From the NCBI GenBank assembly GCA_040384665.1, contig JAZKIY010000037.1:1-58780 (forward strand): DNA of 58,780 nucleotides. Reading direction: 5' to 3'. The stretch comes from PCRC01 sp040384665. GTDB taxonomy: Bacteria; Pseudomonadota; Gammaproteobacteria; Burkholderiales; Burkholderiaceae_C. Both the position numbers and the translations under genes were made by a program. The notes beneath the pieces are model-generated. The model worked only from the letters and a program-made list of their open reading frames with translations. It was not told where the DNA came from and searched no databases. Below are positions 9,509 through 19,485 of this stretch, piece by piece. Position 1 is the first letter of the stretch. Every line of letters begins with the position of its first letter.

Positions 9509-10432
9509 ATGCCGCTGGGAACCATGGACCGGTCACCGCCCCCGTTTTTCAGACAAGGTCTGTCCGCACTGTCCAAATTGGCGCTGTGCACGGCACTGGC
9601 GTTGTTTCTGATGGTGGCCGACGTGCGCTACAAACTCACCCAGCCCCTGCGGGCCACGGTGATCACGCTGCTCGCCCCGCTGCAGTGGCTGGCACGCCAG
9701 CCGGTGCTGGCGGTGGAAACCGGTGTCGGCCATTTCGAGACGCTGATCGCCGCGCAGAACCGCGTCGACGCCGCACAGAAGCAGCTCGCTGCACAGTCGC
9801 TGCTGGCCAACCAGACCGCCCAGCTGACCCTGGAAAACAACCGCCTGCGCCAGCTGCTGGCGCTGCGCGAACACACCCGGCAGCCCGGCACCGCGGCCGA
9901 GGTGCTGTACGACACCGCCGACCCCTACGCCCGCAAGGTGATCGTGGACCGCGGCATGGTCCACGGCATTGAGCAGGGCTCACCGGTGATTGACGAGTCG
10001 GGCGTGCTCGGCCAGGTCACACGCGTCTACCCGCTGGTCAGCGAGGTCACGCTGGTGATCGACCGTGACCTGGCCATTCCGGTGCTCAACACCCGAACCG
10101 GCGCCCGCAACGTGCTCTATGGTGAGCCAGCGCAGCACAGTGGCGTGCTGGAGCTCCGCTTCCTGACCGGCGATGCCGATGTGAAGGTGGGTGACGTGCT
10201 CACCACCAGCGGCGTGGATGGGGTGTACCCCGCAGGCCTGCCGGTGGCGCGGATTGCGCAGATGGACCGCCTGGGCGAAGGCAGCTTTGTCCGCATCCTC
10301 TGCACACCGGCGGCCATGGTGGATGGGGCACGGCACGTGGTGGTGCTGAAACCATTGGCCAGCGAACTGCAATTGCCACCACGCCCGCCGGTGGACACGC
10401 CACCGCCACCACGCAAAGGGTCCCGTCCATGA
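9509..10432 (+). CDS. mreC: rod shape-determining protein MreC
   Basis: A 307-residue bitopic inner-membrane protein that links MreB to the periplasmic wall-synthesis enzymes. A single transmembrane segment lies around residues 22-40 (LALCTALALFLMVADV). A coiled coil follows at roughly 85-118, then the beta-rich MreC core (about 125-285), and a proline-rich tail. MPLGTMDRSPPPFF is kept as N-terminus (ATG 9509); an in-frame ATG at 9524 with GGGA upstream is an alternative giving five fewer residues. Its stop overlaps the mreD start by four bases. Confidence 0.95.
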   Translation: MPLGTMDRSPPPFFRQGLSALSKLALCTALALFLMVADVRYKLTQPLRATVITLLAPLQWLARQPVLAVETGVGHFETLIAAQNRVDAAQKQLAAQSLLANQTAQLTLENNRLRQLLALREHTRQPGTAAEVLYDTADPYARKVIVDRGMVHGIEQGSPVIDESGVLGQVTRVYPLVSEVTLVIDRDLAIPVLNTRTGARNVLYGEPAQHSGVLELRFLTGDADVKVGDVLTTSGVDGVYPAGLPVARIAQMDRLGEGSFVRILCTPAAMVDGARHVVVLKPLASELQLPPRPPVDTPPPPRKGSRP

Positions 10433-10947
10433 TCATGCCGCAGGGCCAGCAGCTGCTGCTGCCCGCCAAACCATCGTTCATCTGGACCACCTTGTTCGTG
10501 GCGCTGCTGTTGAACATGATGCCGCTGGGCCGCATTTCCTGGACGCCCGACTTCCTGGCGCTGGTGCTGGTGTTCTGGAACGTGCACCAGCCACTGCGGG
10601 TGGGCATTGGCGCAGCTTTTTGTTTTGGCCTGGTGATGGACGTGCAGCAGACCTCGCTGCTCGGCCAGCACGCCTGGACCTACACCACGCTGGCGTTTTT
10701 TGCCACCATGGTGCACCGGCGCATCCAGTGGTTCAAGGTGCATTCACAGGCGGTGCAACTGGTGCCGCTGTTCGTGGGGGCGTTTGCGCTGGAGTTTCTC
10801 GTGCGGTTGGTCAGTGGTGGCGTGCTGCCTGGCTGGGGTTTCCTGTTCAAGCCGCTGCTGACCAGCCTGCTGTGGCCACTGGCCAGCACCCTGTTGCTGA
10901 TGCCGCAGCGACGCACCCCCAACCCCGACGCGACCCGGCCGCTGTGA
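10429..10947 (+). CDS. mreD: rod shape-determining protein MreD
   Basis: A 172-residue integral membrane protein of the elongasome with about five hydrophobic helices, e.g. FIWTTLFVALLLNMMPLG, FLALVLVFWNV, LFVGAFALEFLVRLV and LLTSLLWPLASTLLLMP. The conserved GxxxGLxxDVQQ-like segment appears as AFCFGLVMDVQQTSLLGQ. Its ATG overlaps the mreC stop (ATGA), implying translational coupling. Length is normal. Confidence 0.93.
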   Translation: MIMPQGQQLLLPAKPSFIWTTLFVALLLNMMPLGRISWTPDFLALVLVFWNVHQPLRVGIGAAFCFGLVMDVQQTSLLGQHAWTYTTLAFFATMVHRRIQWFKVHSQAVQLVPLFVGAFALEFLVRLVSGGVLPGWGFLFKPLLTSLLWPLASTLLLMPQRRTPNPDATRPL

Positions 10948-10957
10948 GACCTTTGCG

Positions 10958-12910
10958 ATGACCTCCTACCGCAACGTCAAGATGGAGCTGAGCCGGTTTC
11001 GCGGCCGGGTGCTGGCCATCAGCGTCGTGGTGGTGCTGGCGTTTGGGCTGCTGGCGTCGCGGCTGGTCTACCTGCAGGTGGTGCGCCACGACGATCTGAA
11101 CGAACAGGCAGAAAGCAACCGCACGGCGGTGCTGCCCATCGTGCCCAACCGGGGCCAGATCCTGGACCGCAACGGTGTGGTGCTGGCGACCAACTTCTCG
11201 GCCTACACCCTCGAGATCACACCGTCCAAGGCCGGAAACCTTGCCGCCACCATCGACGCGATTGCCACCGTGATCCCGGTGGACGCCAAAGACCGGCGGC
11301 GCTTCAAAAAGCTGCAGGAAGAGTCAAAGAACTTCGAGTCGCTGCCAATCCGCAACCGCCTGAGCGACGAGGAGGTGGCCCGCTTCGCGGCGCAGCGCTA
11401 CCGTTTCCCCGGGGTCGAGATCAAGGCCCGGCTGTTCCGCAACTACCCCTACGGCGAGCTGGGCAGCCATGTGCTCGGCTACATCGGCCGCATCAACCAG
11501 GCCGAAAAGGAACGCATCGCAGACACCGACGACGAGGGCAACTACCGCGGCACCGACCACATCGGCAAACTCGGCGTGGAGCAGAGTTTCGAGCAGCAGC
11601 TGCACGGCATCACCGGCGTGGACCAGGTGGAAACCTCGGCCGGCGGCCGGGCGGTGCGCAAGCTCGCCACCACGCCACCCACAGCGGGCGACACGGTGCG
11701 GCTGTCGATCGACATCAAGCTGCAAAAGCTGGTGGAAGACATGTTCGGCGACCGGCGCGGGGCGCTGGTGGCGATAGACCCGACCAGTGGCGAGGTGCTG
11801 GCCTTCGTCAGCAAACCCACCTTCGACCCCAACCTCTTCGTTGACGGCATCGACACCGAGAGCTGGCAGGCGCTGAGCGAGTCGATCGAGAAGCCGCTGC
11901 TGAACCGTGCGCTGCGTGGCACCTACCCACCCGGCTCGACCTACAAGCCTTTCATGGCGCTGGCGGCGCTGGAAACCGGCAAACGCACCCCCAGTACCGT
12001 GACCAACGACCCCGGCTTCTGGGTCTTTGGCGGCCACCGCTTCCGCAGCCACGACGACCACGGCCTCGGCCCGGTGGACATGTACCGCAGCATCGTCAAG
12101 TCGAGCAACATCTACTACTACGCGCTGGCCAACGACCTCGGTGTGGACGCCATGCACGACTTCATGAAACCACTCGGCTTTGGCCAGATCACCGGGATCG
12201 ACATCCACGGCGAGGTGCGGGGCGTGCTGCCCAACCAGGAATGGAAGCGCCGCGTCTACAAACGGCCGGAGCAGAAGAAATGGTTTGCCGGCGAGACCAT
12301 CTCGCTGGGCATTGGCCAGGGCTACAACACCTTCACCATGCTGCAACTGGCACAGGCCACCGCCGTGCTGGCCAATGGCGGCGTCAAGTACAAACCCCGG
12401 CTGGTGCTGGGCACGCAGCGTGCCACTGGCGACCGCACCGAGGTCATGGTGGCCCCGTCCGAACCGGAAAACCTCGGCTTCAAGCCACAGAACGTCGAGG
12501 TGGTGCGCAAGGCACTGGTCGGCGTGACGCAAGAGGGCACCTCGACACGGGTGTTTGCTGGCGCCGGCTACCTCAGCGGCGGCAAAACCGGCACGGCGCA
12601 GGCGGTGACCATCGGCCAGAAAGACAAGTACGACGCGCGCAAGCTCGAAGAACACCAGCGCGACCATGCGCTCTACATGGCGTTCGCCCCGGCCGACAAA
12701 CCGACCATTGCGTTGGCCGTGGTGGTGGAGAACGCTGGCTTTGGCGCCGAACATGCCGCCCCCATCGCCCGGCGCGTGTTTGACTACTGGGTGCTGGGCC
12801 AGTACCCGAGCGAGGAAGACATGGCGGCTGTGCGGGTGGGCAAGGCCGCCGCGCCCATCGGCAAGCCGCGCATCGCCGCCGAAATGCCGTGGCCACCTGC
12901 GCCCCAGTGA
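10958..12910 (+). CDS. mrdA: penicillin-binding protein 2 (elongasome transpeptidase)
   Basis: A 650-residue class B PBP that cross-links peptidoglycan during cell elongation. After a transmembrane anchor (about residues 18-38) come the pedestal domain with PNRGQILDRNG and the transpeptidase domain. Active-site motifs are STYK with Ser327 and Lys330, SSN in VKSSNIYYYA, and KTG in SGGKTGTAQ. It starts ten bases after mreD. The usual next gene, rodA, is absent here: the next gene, on the other strand, ends 13 bases away, so RodA must be encoded elsewhere. Confidence 0.96.
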   Translation: MTSYRNVKMELSRFRGRVLAISVVVVLAFGLLASRLVYLQVVRHDDLNEQAESNRTAVLPIVPNRGQILDRNGVVLATNFSAYTLEITPSKAGNLAATIDAIATVIPVDAKDRRRFKKLQEESKNFESLPIRNRLSDEEVARFAAQRYRFPGVEIKARLFRNYPYGELGSHVLGYIGRINQAEKERIADTDDEGNYRGTDHIGKLGVEQSFEQQLHGITGVDQVETSAGGRAVRKLATTPPTAGDTVRLSIDIKLQKLVEDMFGDRRGALVAIDPTSGEVLAFVSKPTFDPNLFVDGIDTESWQALSESIEKPLLNRALRGTYPPGSTYKPFMALAALETGKRTPSTVTNDPGFWVFGGHRFRSHDDHGLGPVDMYRSIVKSSNIYYYALANDLGVDAMHDFMKPLGFGQITGIDIHGEVRGVLPNQEWKRRVYKRPEQKKWFAGETISLGIGQGYNTFTMLQLAQATAVLANGGVKYKPRLVLGTQRATGDRTEVMVAPSEPENLGFKPQNVEVVRKALVGVTQEGTSTRVFAGAGYLSGGKTGTAQAVTIGQKDKYDARKLEEHQRDHALYMAFAPADKPTIALAVVVENAGFGAEHAAPIARRVFDYWVLGQYPSEEDMAAVRVGKAAAPIGKPRIAAEMPWPPAPQ

Positions 12911-12923
12911 CCCGCCCCGGTGG

Positions 12924-13682
12924 TCAACGCAAGAACGCGTCGTAGCCGGTTTTCAGGATCAGCGCGCTGACGACCAGCACGAACATGCCGCGCACAAAAC
13001 CGGCCCCGTGCTTCAGGGCCATGTGGGTGCCCAGCAGGCTGCCCACCACGTTGGCCACGGCCATGGCCAGCACAAAATGCCACCAGATGTGGCCCTTCCA
13101 GGCAAACAGCGCCAGCGCCGAGATGTTGGTGGCGGTGTTCAGCAGCTTGGCCGAGGCCGACGCGTTGAGGAAGTCGTAGCCCAGCCAGCGCACGAACAGG
13201 AAGACAAAAAAGCTGCCGGTGCCAGGGCCGAAAAAACCGTCGTAAAACCCGATCACGCCGCCAATGGCGCTGGCCACCAAGGCCTCCTGCCGCCCTGAAT
13301 AACGCGGGGCGTGCACGCGGCCCATGTCTTTTTTGACCAGGGTGTAGGCCAGCACCGCCAGCAGCACCAGCGGCAGCAGGCGGCGCAGGAAGTCGGGCGA
13401 CACCACGGTGACCAGCCAGGCCCCGCCAAGCGAGCCGGTCAGCCCGGCCGCAGCCGCCGGCAGCAGGGCGGCCCAGCGCATCTCGACGCGCCGGCTGTAC
13501 TGCCAGGTGGCCATGGCCGTGCCCCAGACCGAAGCGCCCTTGTTGACGCCAAACAGCGTGGCCGGGTGGGTGGTGGGAAAGGTGGCAAACAGCGCCGGCA
13601 CCATGATCAGCCCGCCGCCGCCGACCATCGCGTCCACAAAACCTGCCAACAGCGAGGCCAGGGAGACGATGAGCAGGTCCAT
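12924..13682 (-). CDS. TSUP-family membrane exporter (TauE/SafE)
   Basis: A 252-residue integral membrane protein of the TauE/SafE (TSUP) family, whose members move sulfite, sulfoacetate and other sulfur-containing or organic anions. About eight hydrophobic helices are visible and the two diagnostic glycine-rich repeats are present: GFVDAMVGGGGLIMVPAL near the N-terminus and IGFYDGFFGPGTGSFFVF in the second half. The ATG at 13682 (MDLLIVSLASLLAGF) begins directly at the first helix; the frame is open upstream without hydrophobic sequence. Convergent with mrdA, 13 bases apart. Substrate unknown. Confidence 0.9.
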   Translation of the reverse strand: MDLLIVSLASLLAGFVDAMVGGGGLIMVPALFATFPTTHPATLFGVNKGASVWGTAMATWQYSRRVEMRWAALLPAAAAGLTGSLGGAWLVTVVSPDFLRRLLPLVLLAVLAYTLVKKDMGRVHAPRYSGRQEALVASAIGGVIGFYDGFFGPGTGSFFVFLFVRWLGYDFLNASASAKLLNTATNISALALFAWKGHIWWHFVLAMAVANVVGSLLGTHMALKHGAGFVRGMFVLVVSALILKTGYDAFLR

Positions 13683-13755
13683 GCGAGGATTGTCGCACCC
13701 GGTCCGGCGGAGGCCGGTGTGGTCAACCACAACCGGCGTCCCCCACGCAACAGGC

Positions 13756-13784
13756 AAAAAAAAGCACCGGACTTCCGGTGCTTT
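13756..13784 (-). terminator. intrinsic terminator on the minus strand, upstream of the TSUP gene
   Basis: AAAGCACCGGA (13761-13771) and TCCGGTGCTTT (13774-13784) form an 11-bp perfect stem with a two-base loop (four or more in practice), and on the minus strand eight T follow (13756-13763). It would stop leftward transcripts before they enter the TSUP gene, yet no recognisable gene lies to its right on that strand. Confidence 0.7.
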
Positions 13785-13909
13785 GCAAATGCACCGCTCA
13801 ACCCGGGGGGCTGGCGGTTGTGTTGTTGTGGTGGCTCTTTGGGGGTGTCTCCTCGGCTCCTCAGTGTTGCAAGGGCATGCCCCGCATCAATGGCACGAAT
13901 GTAGCCGGT

Positions 13910-13926
13910 TGCACCGGGTTAGTGCA
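13910..13926 (+). promoter_or_regulatory. NtrC-type binding site upstream of amtB
   Basis: TGCACCGGGTTAGTGCA matches the NtrC dyad TGCACC-N5-GGTGCA with a single mismatch; the arms TGCAC / GTGCA are perfect with a seven-base centre. Its centre (13918) is about 103 bases upstream of the start predicted from the sigma-54 element at 13995, a normal activator position. Confidence 0.65.
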
Positions 13927-13994
13927 TCCGGGATTTCCCGTGTTGCCTATCTGCCACGCACGCTGGCCCTCGGGCATCCGGGCAGCAGCACCAA

Positions 13995-14010
13995 TGGCAT
14001 GACTTATGCG
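13995..14010 (+). promoter_or_regulatory. sigma-54 (-24/-12) promoter of amtB
   Basis: TGGCATGACTTATGCG has the invariant GG (13996-13997) and GC (14008-14009) at the required spacing and agrees with TGGCACG-N4-TTGCW at most other positions. It predicts a start near 14021, giving a 27-base leader to the ATG at 14048. With the NtrC site at 13910 it is the expected control of an ammonium transporter under nitrogen limitation. Confidence 0.6.
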
Positions 14011-14047
14011 TAACGCCTGTATTGCGTCAACCCAAAGGCTTGATTTC

Positions 14048-15529
14048 ATGCAGACCGACATTCGGAATCCCTGGTGGCCTGTGCCAGCACATTGGTGGGG
14101 GGTGGCCTTGTTGCTGGTCACCTTGTCTTTGTGGAGTTTGGGTGCCTGGGCCCAGGCACCGGCGGCGGACACCCCCGCAGCGTCTGCCCCGGCTGTGGCG
14201 GCATCGGTCGCGCCGCCTGCCGCGGCCACCGCCGTGGTCGCTGCCCCAGCCGAGTTGCCGGTCGTGGCGCCCCCGCCCACAGCGCTGACCCGCCCGGGCC
14301 TGGTGAAACAAGACACCCTGAACGGGGCCGACACCGGCTGGATGATGGTTTCCACCGCGCTGGTGCTGCTGATGACGCTGCCCGGCGTGGCGCTGTTCTA
14401 CGGTGGCATGGTGCGCAAAAAAAGCGTGATCAACACCATGGCGTCGGTGGTGGCGATTGCCGGGCTGGTCAGCGTGTTGTGGTTTGCGGTGGCGTATTCC
14501 TGGGCCTTCACACCCGGCGACCCCTGGCTGGGCAGCACCCAGCGGATGTGGTTCAAGGGTTTTGACTATGTGAAGGAGTCCGGGCTGGTCGCGGTGAGCC
14601 ACATCGCGCCCAACATCCCGGAGTCGGTCTACGCGATGTTCCAGCTGACTTTTGCCATCATCACCGCCGCGCTGCTGGTGGGCGCGATTGTGGAGCGCAT
14701 GCGCTTTTCGGCCATGCTGTGGTTTGTGGCCCTGTGGTCGCTGTTTGTGTATGCGCCGGTGGCGCACTGGGTCTGGGAACCGGGCGGCTGGCTGGCGCAG
14801 CTGGGCGCGCTGGATTTTGCCGGTGGCTCGGTGGTGCACGTCAATGCCGGTGTGTCGGGCCTGGTTTGCGCCTGGGTGCTGGGCGCGCGGCAAGGGTATG
14901 GCCGCGAACCGTTCGAGCCGTTCAACCTGGGTCTGACGATGGCCGGCGCCGGGCTGCTGTGGGTGGGCTGGTTCGGCTTCAACGCCGGCTCGGCGGTGGC
15001 GTCTGACGGTCGTGCCGGCCTGGCCATGCTGGTGACCCACCTGGCGGCCGCCACAGGCGCAATGGGCTGGATGCTGGGCGAGTGGGTGGTGCGGCGCAGG
15101 CCGTCGCTGCTGGGGCTGTGCTCCGGGCTGGTGTCGGGCCTGGTGGCCATCACGCCGGCGGCGGGTTTTGTCTCGCCGTCCAGCGCGCTGCTGATTGGCG
15201 GCATTGCCGGCGTGGTCTGCTACTGGGGTGCAACCGGGCTCAAGCGCCTGCTCAAGGCCGACGATTCGCTGGACGTGTTTGGTGTGCACGGCGTGGGCGG
15301 CATTGTGGGCTCGCTGCTGACGGGCGTGTTTGCCAGCAAGGCCATTTCGGGCGTGGAAGGCAACATCGTGACGCAGGCGATTGGCGTGGGTGCGGTGGTG
15401 GCCTACAGCGCGGTGATGACCGGCGTGCTGCTGTGGGTCACCTCGCTGCTGGTGGGGCTGCGGGTGGACGAGAACGCGGAGCGCACTGGGCTCGACATCT
15501 CGCTGCACCGCGAACGGCTGTCGGACTGA
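14048..15529 (+). CDS. amtB: ammonium transporter, Amt/MEP/Rh family
   Basis: A 493-residue ammonium channel of the inner membrane. An N-terminal signal sequence (GVALLLVTLSLWSLGAWAQ) is followed by an Ala/Pro-rich linker of about 60 residues and then the eleven-helix Amt core. The twin pore histidines are in VHVNAGVSGLV and FGVHGVGGIVGSL. I place the start at 14048 (MQTDIRNPWW): it has AAAGG nine bases upstream and lies downstream of the sigma-54 promoter, whereas the ATG at 14006 would lie inside that promoter. No glnK/PII gene is adjacent, which is unusual for amtB. A small gene follows ten bases later. Confidence 0.93.
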   Translation: MQTDIRNPWWPVPAHWWGVALLLVTLSLWSLGAWAQAPAADTPAASAPAVAASVAPPAAATAVVAAPAELPVVAPPPTALTRPGLVKQDTLNGADTGWMMVSTALVLLMTLPGVALFYGGMVRKKSVINTMASVVAIAGLVSVLWFAVAYSWAFTPGDPWLGSTQRMWFKGFDYVKESGLVAVSHIAPNIPESVYAMFQLTFAIITAALLVGAIVERMRFSAMLWFVALWSLFVYAPVAHWVWEPGGWLAQLGALDFAGGSVVHVNAGVSGLVCAWVLGARQGYGREPFEPFNLGLTMAGAGLLWVGWFGFNAGSAVASDGRAGLAMLVTHLAAATGAMGWMLGEWVVRRRPSLLGLCSGLVSGLVAITPAAGFVSPSSALLIGGIAGVVCYWGATGLKRLLKADDSLDVFGVHGVGGIVGSLLTGVFASKAISGVEGNIVTQAIGVGAVVAYSAVMTGVLLWVTSLLVGLRVDENAERTGLDISLHRERLSD

Positions 15530-15538
15530 GGCGCCGCC

Positions 15539-15937
15539 ATGTCCAGCACCGAACGTGTTGCCCTGGCGGCCCACCTGCATGTGGTGCTGCGCCGTAAGAC
15601 CGGGCGTGTGACCGACGTTGAATGGATGGCCGCCAACACCGAGTACGCGGCCGAGATCGTGCGTTTTGCCCGGCTCAAGGCAGCGGAAGACAACGCGCCT
15701 GAGTTGGCCGAATGGGCCGACAAGCTGGAACGGGTGATGGCCATCCCGCTGGCGGTGCGCACGCCGCCTTTGGTGGAACGTGCGGCCACCGCGCTGCGCG
15801 AACGCCCGGCACCGGCGCCTGCAGAGGCCCGGCCCAGTGGCTTTGGCCGCCACTCCGGTTTCTTTGACTCGCGGTTGCCGGGCGACGCGCCAGACGACGA
15901 GCCCCCCGCGCCGCGCTACGTCGGCGGCATCCGCTAG
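15539..15937 (+). CDS. hypothetical protein downstream of amtB
   Basis: A 132-residue soluble protein that I do not recognise. The first ~75 residues look helical and charged (MSSTERVALAAHLHVVLRR, AEIVRFARLKAAEDNAPELA); the last ~50 are Pro/Ala/Arg rich and end RYVGGIR. It starts ten bases after amtB with GAGG upstream, so it is very likely cotranscribed and nitrogen-regulated. Its stop lies ten bases from the convergent GMC oxidoreductase. Confidence 0.7.
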   Translation: MSSTERVALAAHLHVVLRRKTGRVTDVEWMAANTEYAAEIVRFARLKAAEDNAPELAEWADKLERVMAIPLAVRTPPLVERAATALRERPAPAPAEARPSGFGRHSGFFDSRLPGDAPDDEPPAPRYVGGIR

Positions 15938-15947
15938 CGCCGCACCC

Positions 15948-17699
15948 TCAGCGGTTGTCGGCAGCGATCCATTCGGCGGCCTTTTCGGCCACCATCAGCA
16001 CCGGCGAGTTGGTGTTGCCGCTGGTGATGGTGGGCATCACGCCCGCATCCACCACCCGCAGGCCCGCCACGCCGCGCACCTTGAGGCGCGAATCGACCAC
16101 CGCCATCGGGTCGTCGGCCCGCCCCATTTTGGTGGTGCCCACCGGGTGGAAGATGGTGGTGGCGATGTCGCCGGCCAGCTTGGCCAGCTCTTCGTCGGTC
16201 TGGAACTGCACGCCAGGCTTCCATTCTTCTGGCTTGTAGCCCGCCAATGCCGGCTGCCCGACGATGCGTCGCGTGACGCGCAGCGAGTCGGCGGCGACCT
16301 GCCGGTCTTCCGGCGTGCTGAGGTAGTTGGGCGCAATCGCCGGGGCGTCTTCCATGCGCGGGCTTTTCAGCTGCACCGTGCCACGGCTGGTCGGGTTCAG
16401 GTTGCAGACACTCGCGGTGAAGGCCGGGAAGTTGTGCAAGGGCTCGCCAAAGGCGTCCAGGCTCAGCGGCTGCACGTGGTACTCGATGTTCGGGTGGGGC
16501 TGTGACGGGTCGCTGCGGGTGAAAGCCCCCAGCTGCGACGGCGCCATGCTCATGGGCCCGGTGCGCTTGAGGGCGTATTCCAGCCCGATTTTCGCCTTGC
16601 CGAGCCAGCTGTTGGCCAGCGTGTTGAGCGTGGGCACGTTGTTGACCTTGTACACCGATCGGATCTGCAAGTGGTCTTGCAGGTTGGCGCCCACGCCGGG
16701 CAGGTCTTGCAGCACCGGGATGCCGTGCTGGTGCAGCAGGGCGCCGGGGCCGATGCCGGAGCGCTGCAGGATGTGCGGCGAGCCAATCGCGCCAGCGCAC
16801 AAAATCACCTCGCACCGGGCGGTGGCCACCGTCATGTCGTAGCCGCTCCAGACCTCCACACCGGTGCAGCGCTGGCGCGTCTGGCCGGTGGGGTCGTCAT
16901 GCGGCTCGATCACCAGGCGGTTGACCTGCGCCATGGTCCACATCTCGAAGTTGGGCCGGCCATAGCAGGTGGGCCGCAGAAAAGCCTTGGCGGTGTTCCA
17001 GCGCCAGCCTTCTTTCTGGTTCACCTCGAAGTAGCCCACACCCTCGTTGTCGCCGGTGTTGAAGTCGTCGGTGGCGGGAATGCCGGCCTGGGTGGCGGCC
17101 TTGGCGAAGGCGTCGAGGATGTCCCAGCGCAGGCGCTGCTTCTCCACCCGCCATTCGCCGCCGAGCTTGCGCACCGCCAGCTTGTACTGCTTGTGCTGGC
17201 TGCTGTGGCCGTGGAAACGCTTGAAGTTGGCGTTGGCCGTGGGCTGTTCCGGGTCGAGCTTGTAGTGGTCTTCGTGGTGCCTGAAGGCGGCCAGCGCGTT
17301 GTCCCAGCGCCAGGTGTCGTCGCCGGTGAGCTGGGCCCAGTGGTCGTAGTCGCGCGCCTGGCCGCGCATGTAGATCATGCCGTTGATGCTGGAGCAGCCG
17401 CCCAGTGTCTTGCCGCGCGGGTAGCGCAGGCTGCGGCCGTTCAGGCCGGGCTCGGGTTCGGTGTTGTAGAGCCAGTCGGTGCGGGGGTTGCCAATGCAGT
17501 GCAAATAACCGACCGGGATGTGGATCCAGTGGTAGTCGTCACGGCGGCCCGCCTCGATCATCAGCACGCGCTTTTTGCCACCGTGGCTGAGCCGGTTGGC
17601 CAGCAGGCTGCCGGCGGTGCCACCACCAACGATGATGTAGTCGAAGGTCTGGTCTTCCGCCTGCGCGGCCGCCAACTCGGCGTCGGATTTCTCACTCAT
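15948..17699 (-). CDS. GMC-family FAD-dependent alcohol dehydrogenase (choline-dehydrogenase-like; possible 3-hydroxypropionate dehydrogenase)
   Basis: A 583-residue glucose-methanol-choline oxidoreductase that oxidises a primary alcohol using FAD. The FAD site is DYIIVGGGTAGSLLANRLS (about residues 19-37); GMC signature 1 is RGKTLGGCSSINGMIYMRG; signature 2 is GAIGSPHILQRSGIG. The C-terminal active site has FHPVGTTKMG and GVMPTITSGNTNSPV. Start 17699 (MSEKSDAEL) has GAAGG eight bases upstream. It follows mmsA on the same strand. As I recall, such a GMC-mmsA pair (hpdH-mmsA) degrades 3-hydroxypropionate in Cupriavidus, so a role in 3-HP to malonate semialdehyde conversion is plausible; the substrate is inferred, not seen. 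Confidence 0.85.
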   Translation of the reverse strand: MSEKSDAELAAAQAEDQTFDYIIVGGGTAGSLLANRLSHGGKKRVLMIEAGRRDDYHWIHIPVGYLHCIGNPRTDWLYNTEPEPGLNGRSLRYPRGKTLGGCSSINGMIYMRGQARDYDHWAQLTGDDTWRWDNALAAFRHHEDHYKLDPEQPTANANFKRFHGHSSQHKQYKLAVRKLGGEWRVEKQRLRWDILDAFAKAATQAGIPATDDFNTGDNEGVGYFEVNQKEGWRWNTAKAFLRPTCYGRPNFEMWTMAQVNRLVIEPHDDPTGQTRQRCTGVEVWSGYDMTVATARCEVILCAGAIGSPHILQRSGIGPGALLHQHGIPVLQDLPGVGANLQDHLQIRSVYKVNNVPTLNTLANSWLGKAKIGLEYALKRTGPMSMAPSQLGAFTRSDPSQPHPNIEYHVQPLSLDAFGEPLHNFPAFTASVCNLNPTSRGTVQLKSPRMEDAPAIAPNYLSTPEDRQVAADSLRVTRRIVGQPALAGYKPEEWKPGVQFQTDEELAKLAGDIATTIFHPVGTTKMGRADDPMAVVDSRLKVRGVAGLRVVDAGVMPTITSGNTNSPVLMVAEKAAEWIAADNR

Positions 17700-17734
17700 T
17701 GTCACTGCCTTCGGGGGGAAATACATGGGCCGCC

Positions 17735-17810
17735 GCGCCGGGCCGCCCCAAGCAAGGCCGCGCCCCCTCGGGGGGCAGAGCGCGACACGCAGTGCGCGAA
17801 CGTGGGGGCA

Positions 17811-17812
<2 letters not shown>
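17735..17812. repeat. GC-rich palindromic intergenic element
   Basis: The 111-bp spacer between mmsA and the GMC gene holds GCCCCCTCGGGGGGC (17762-17776) flanked by GGCCGCCCCAAGCAAGGCCG and GCGCGACACGCAGTGCGCG-type dyads. No T-run follows on either strand, so it is not a classical terminator. Its form resembles REP-like intergenic palindromes that could stabilise or process the mmsA-GMC transcript. Confidence 0.5.
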
Positions 17813-19322
<1,510 letters not shown>

Positions 19323-19377
19323 GGTGGCACCGACTATAAGGGAAGCACCCCGTCAGGCTGGTGCGGGTTTGCGCCTG

Positions 19378-19411
19378 TGGGGGGCCTTCAGCAGGCTCTG
19401 GCAGCCCCCCA
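19378..19411. repeat. inverted repeat upstream of mmsA
   Basis: TGGGGGGC (19378-19385) and GCCCCCCA (19404-19411) form an eight-base stem around an 18-base loop, 56 bases upstream of the mmsA ATG. Not followed by a T-run. It may be a structured leader, an operator or simply an intergenic palindrome. Confidence 0.4.
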
Positions 19412-19417
19412 GCGGGA

Positions 19418-19485
19418 ATTTTCAAGCCAAATTGGCCATCAGCCCTAGTGAAATCTAGTGATTTAGCTATTAATTATGTAGCAAC
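19418..19485 (+). repeat. interspersed repeat, copy B
   Basis: Begins ATTTTCAAGCCAAATTGGCC, has the core AGCCCTAGTGAAAT and ends with a GCTAT / GTAGC hairpin (19466-19470 and 19478-19482). Its end abuts the stop codon (19486-19488) of the sorbosone-dehydrogenase-like gene. Same orientation as copies A, C and E. Confidence 0.85.
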
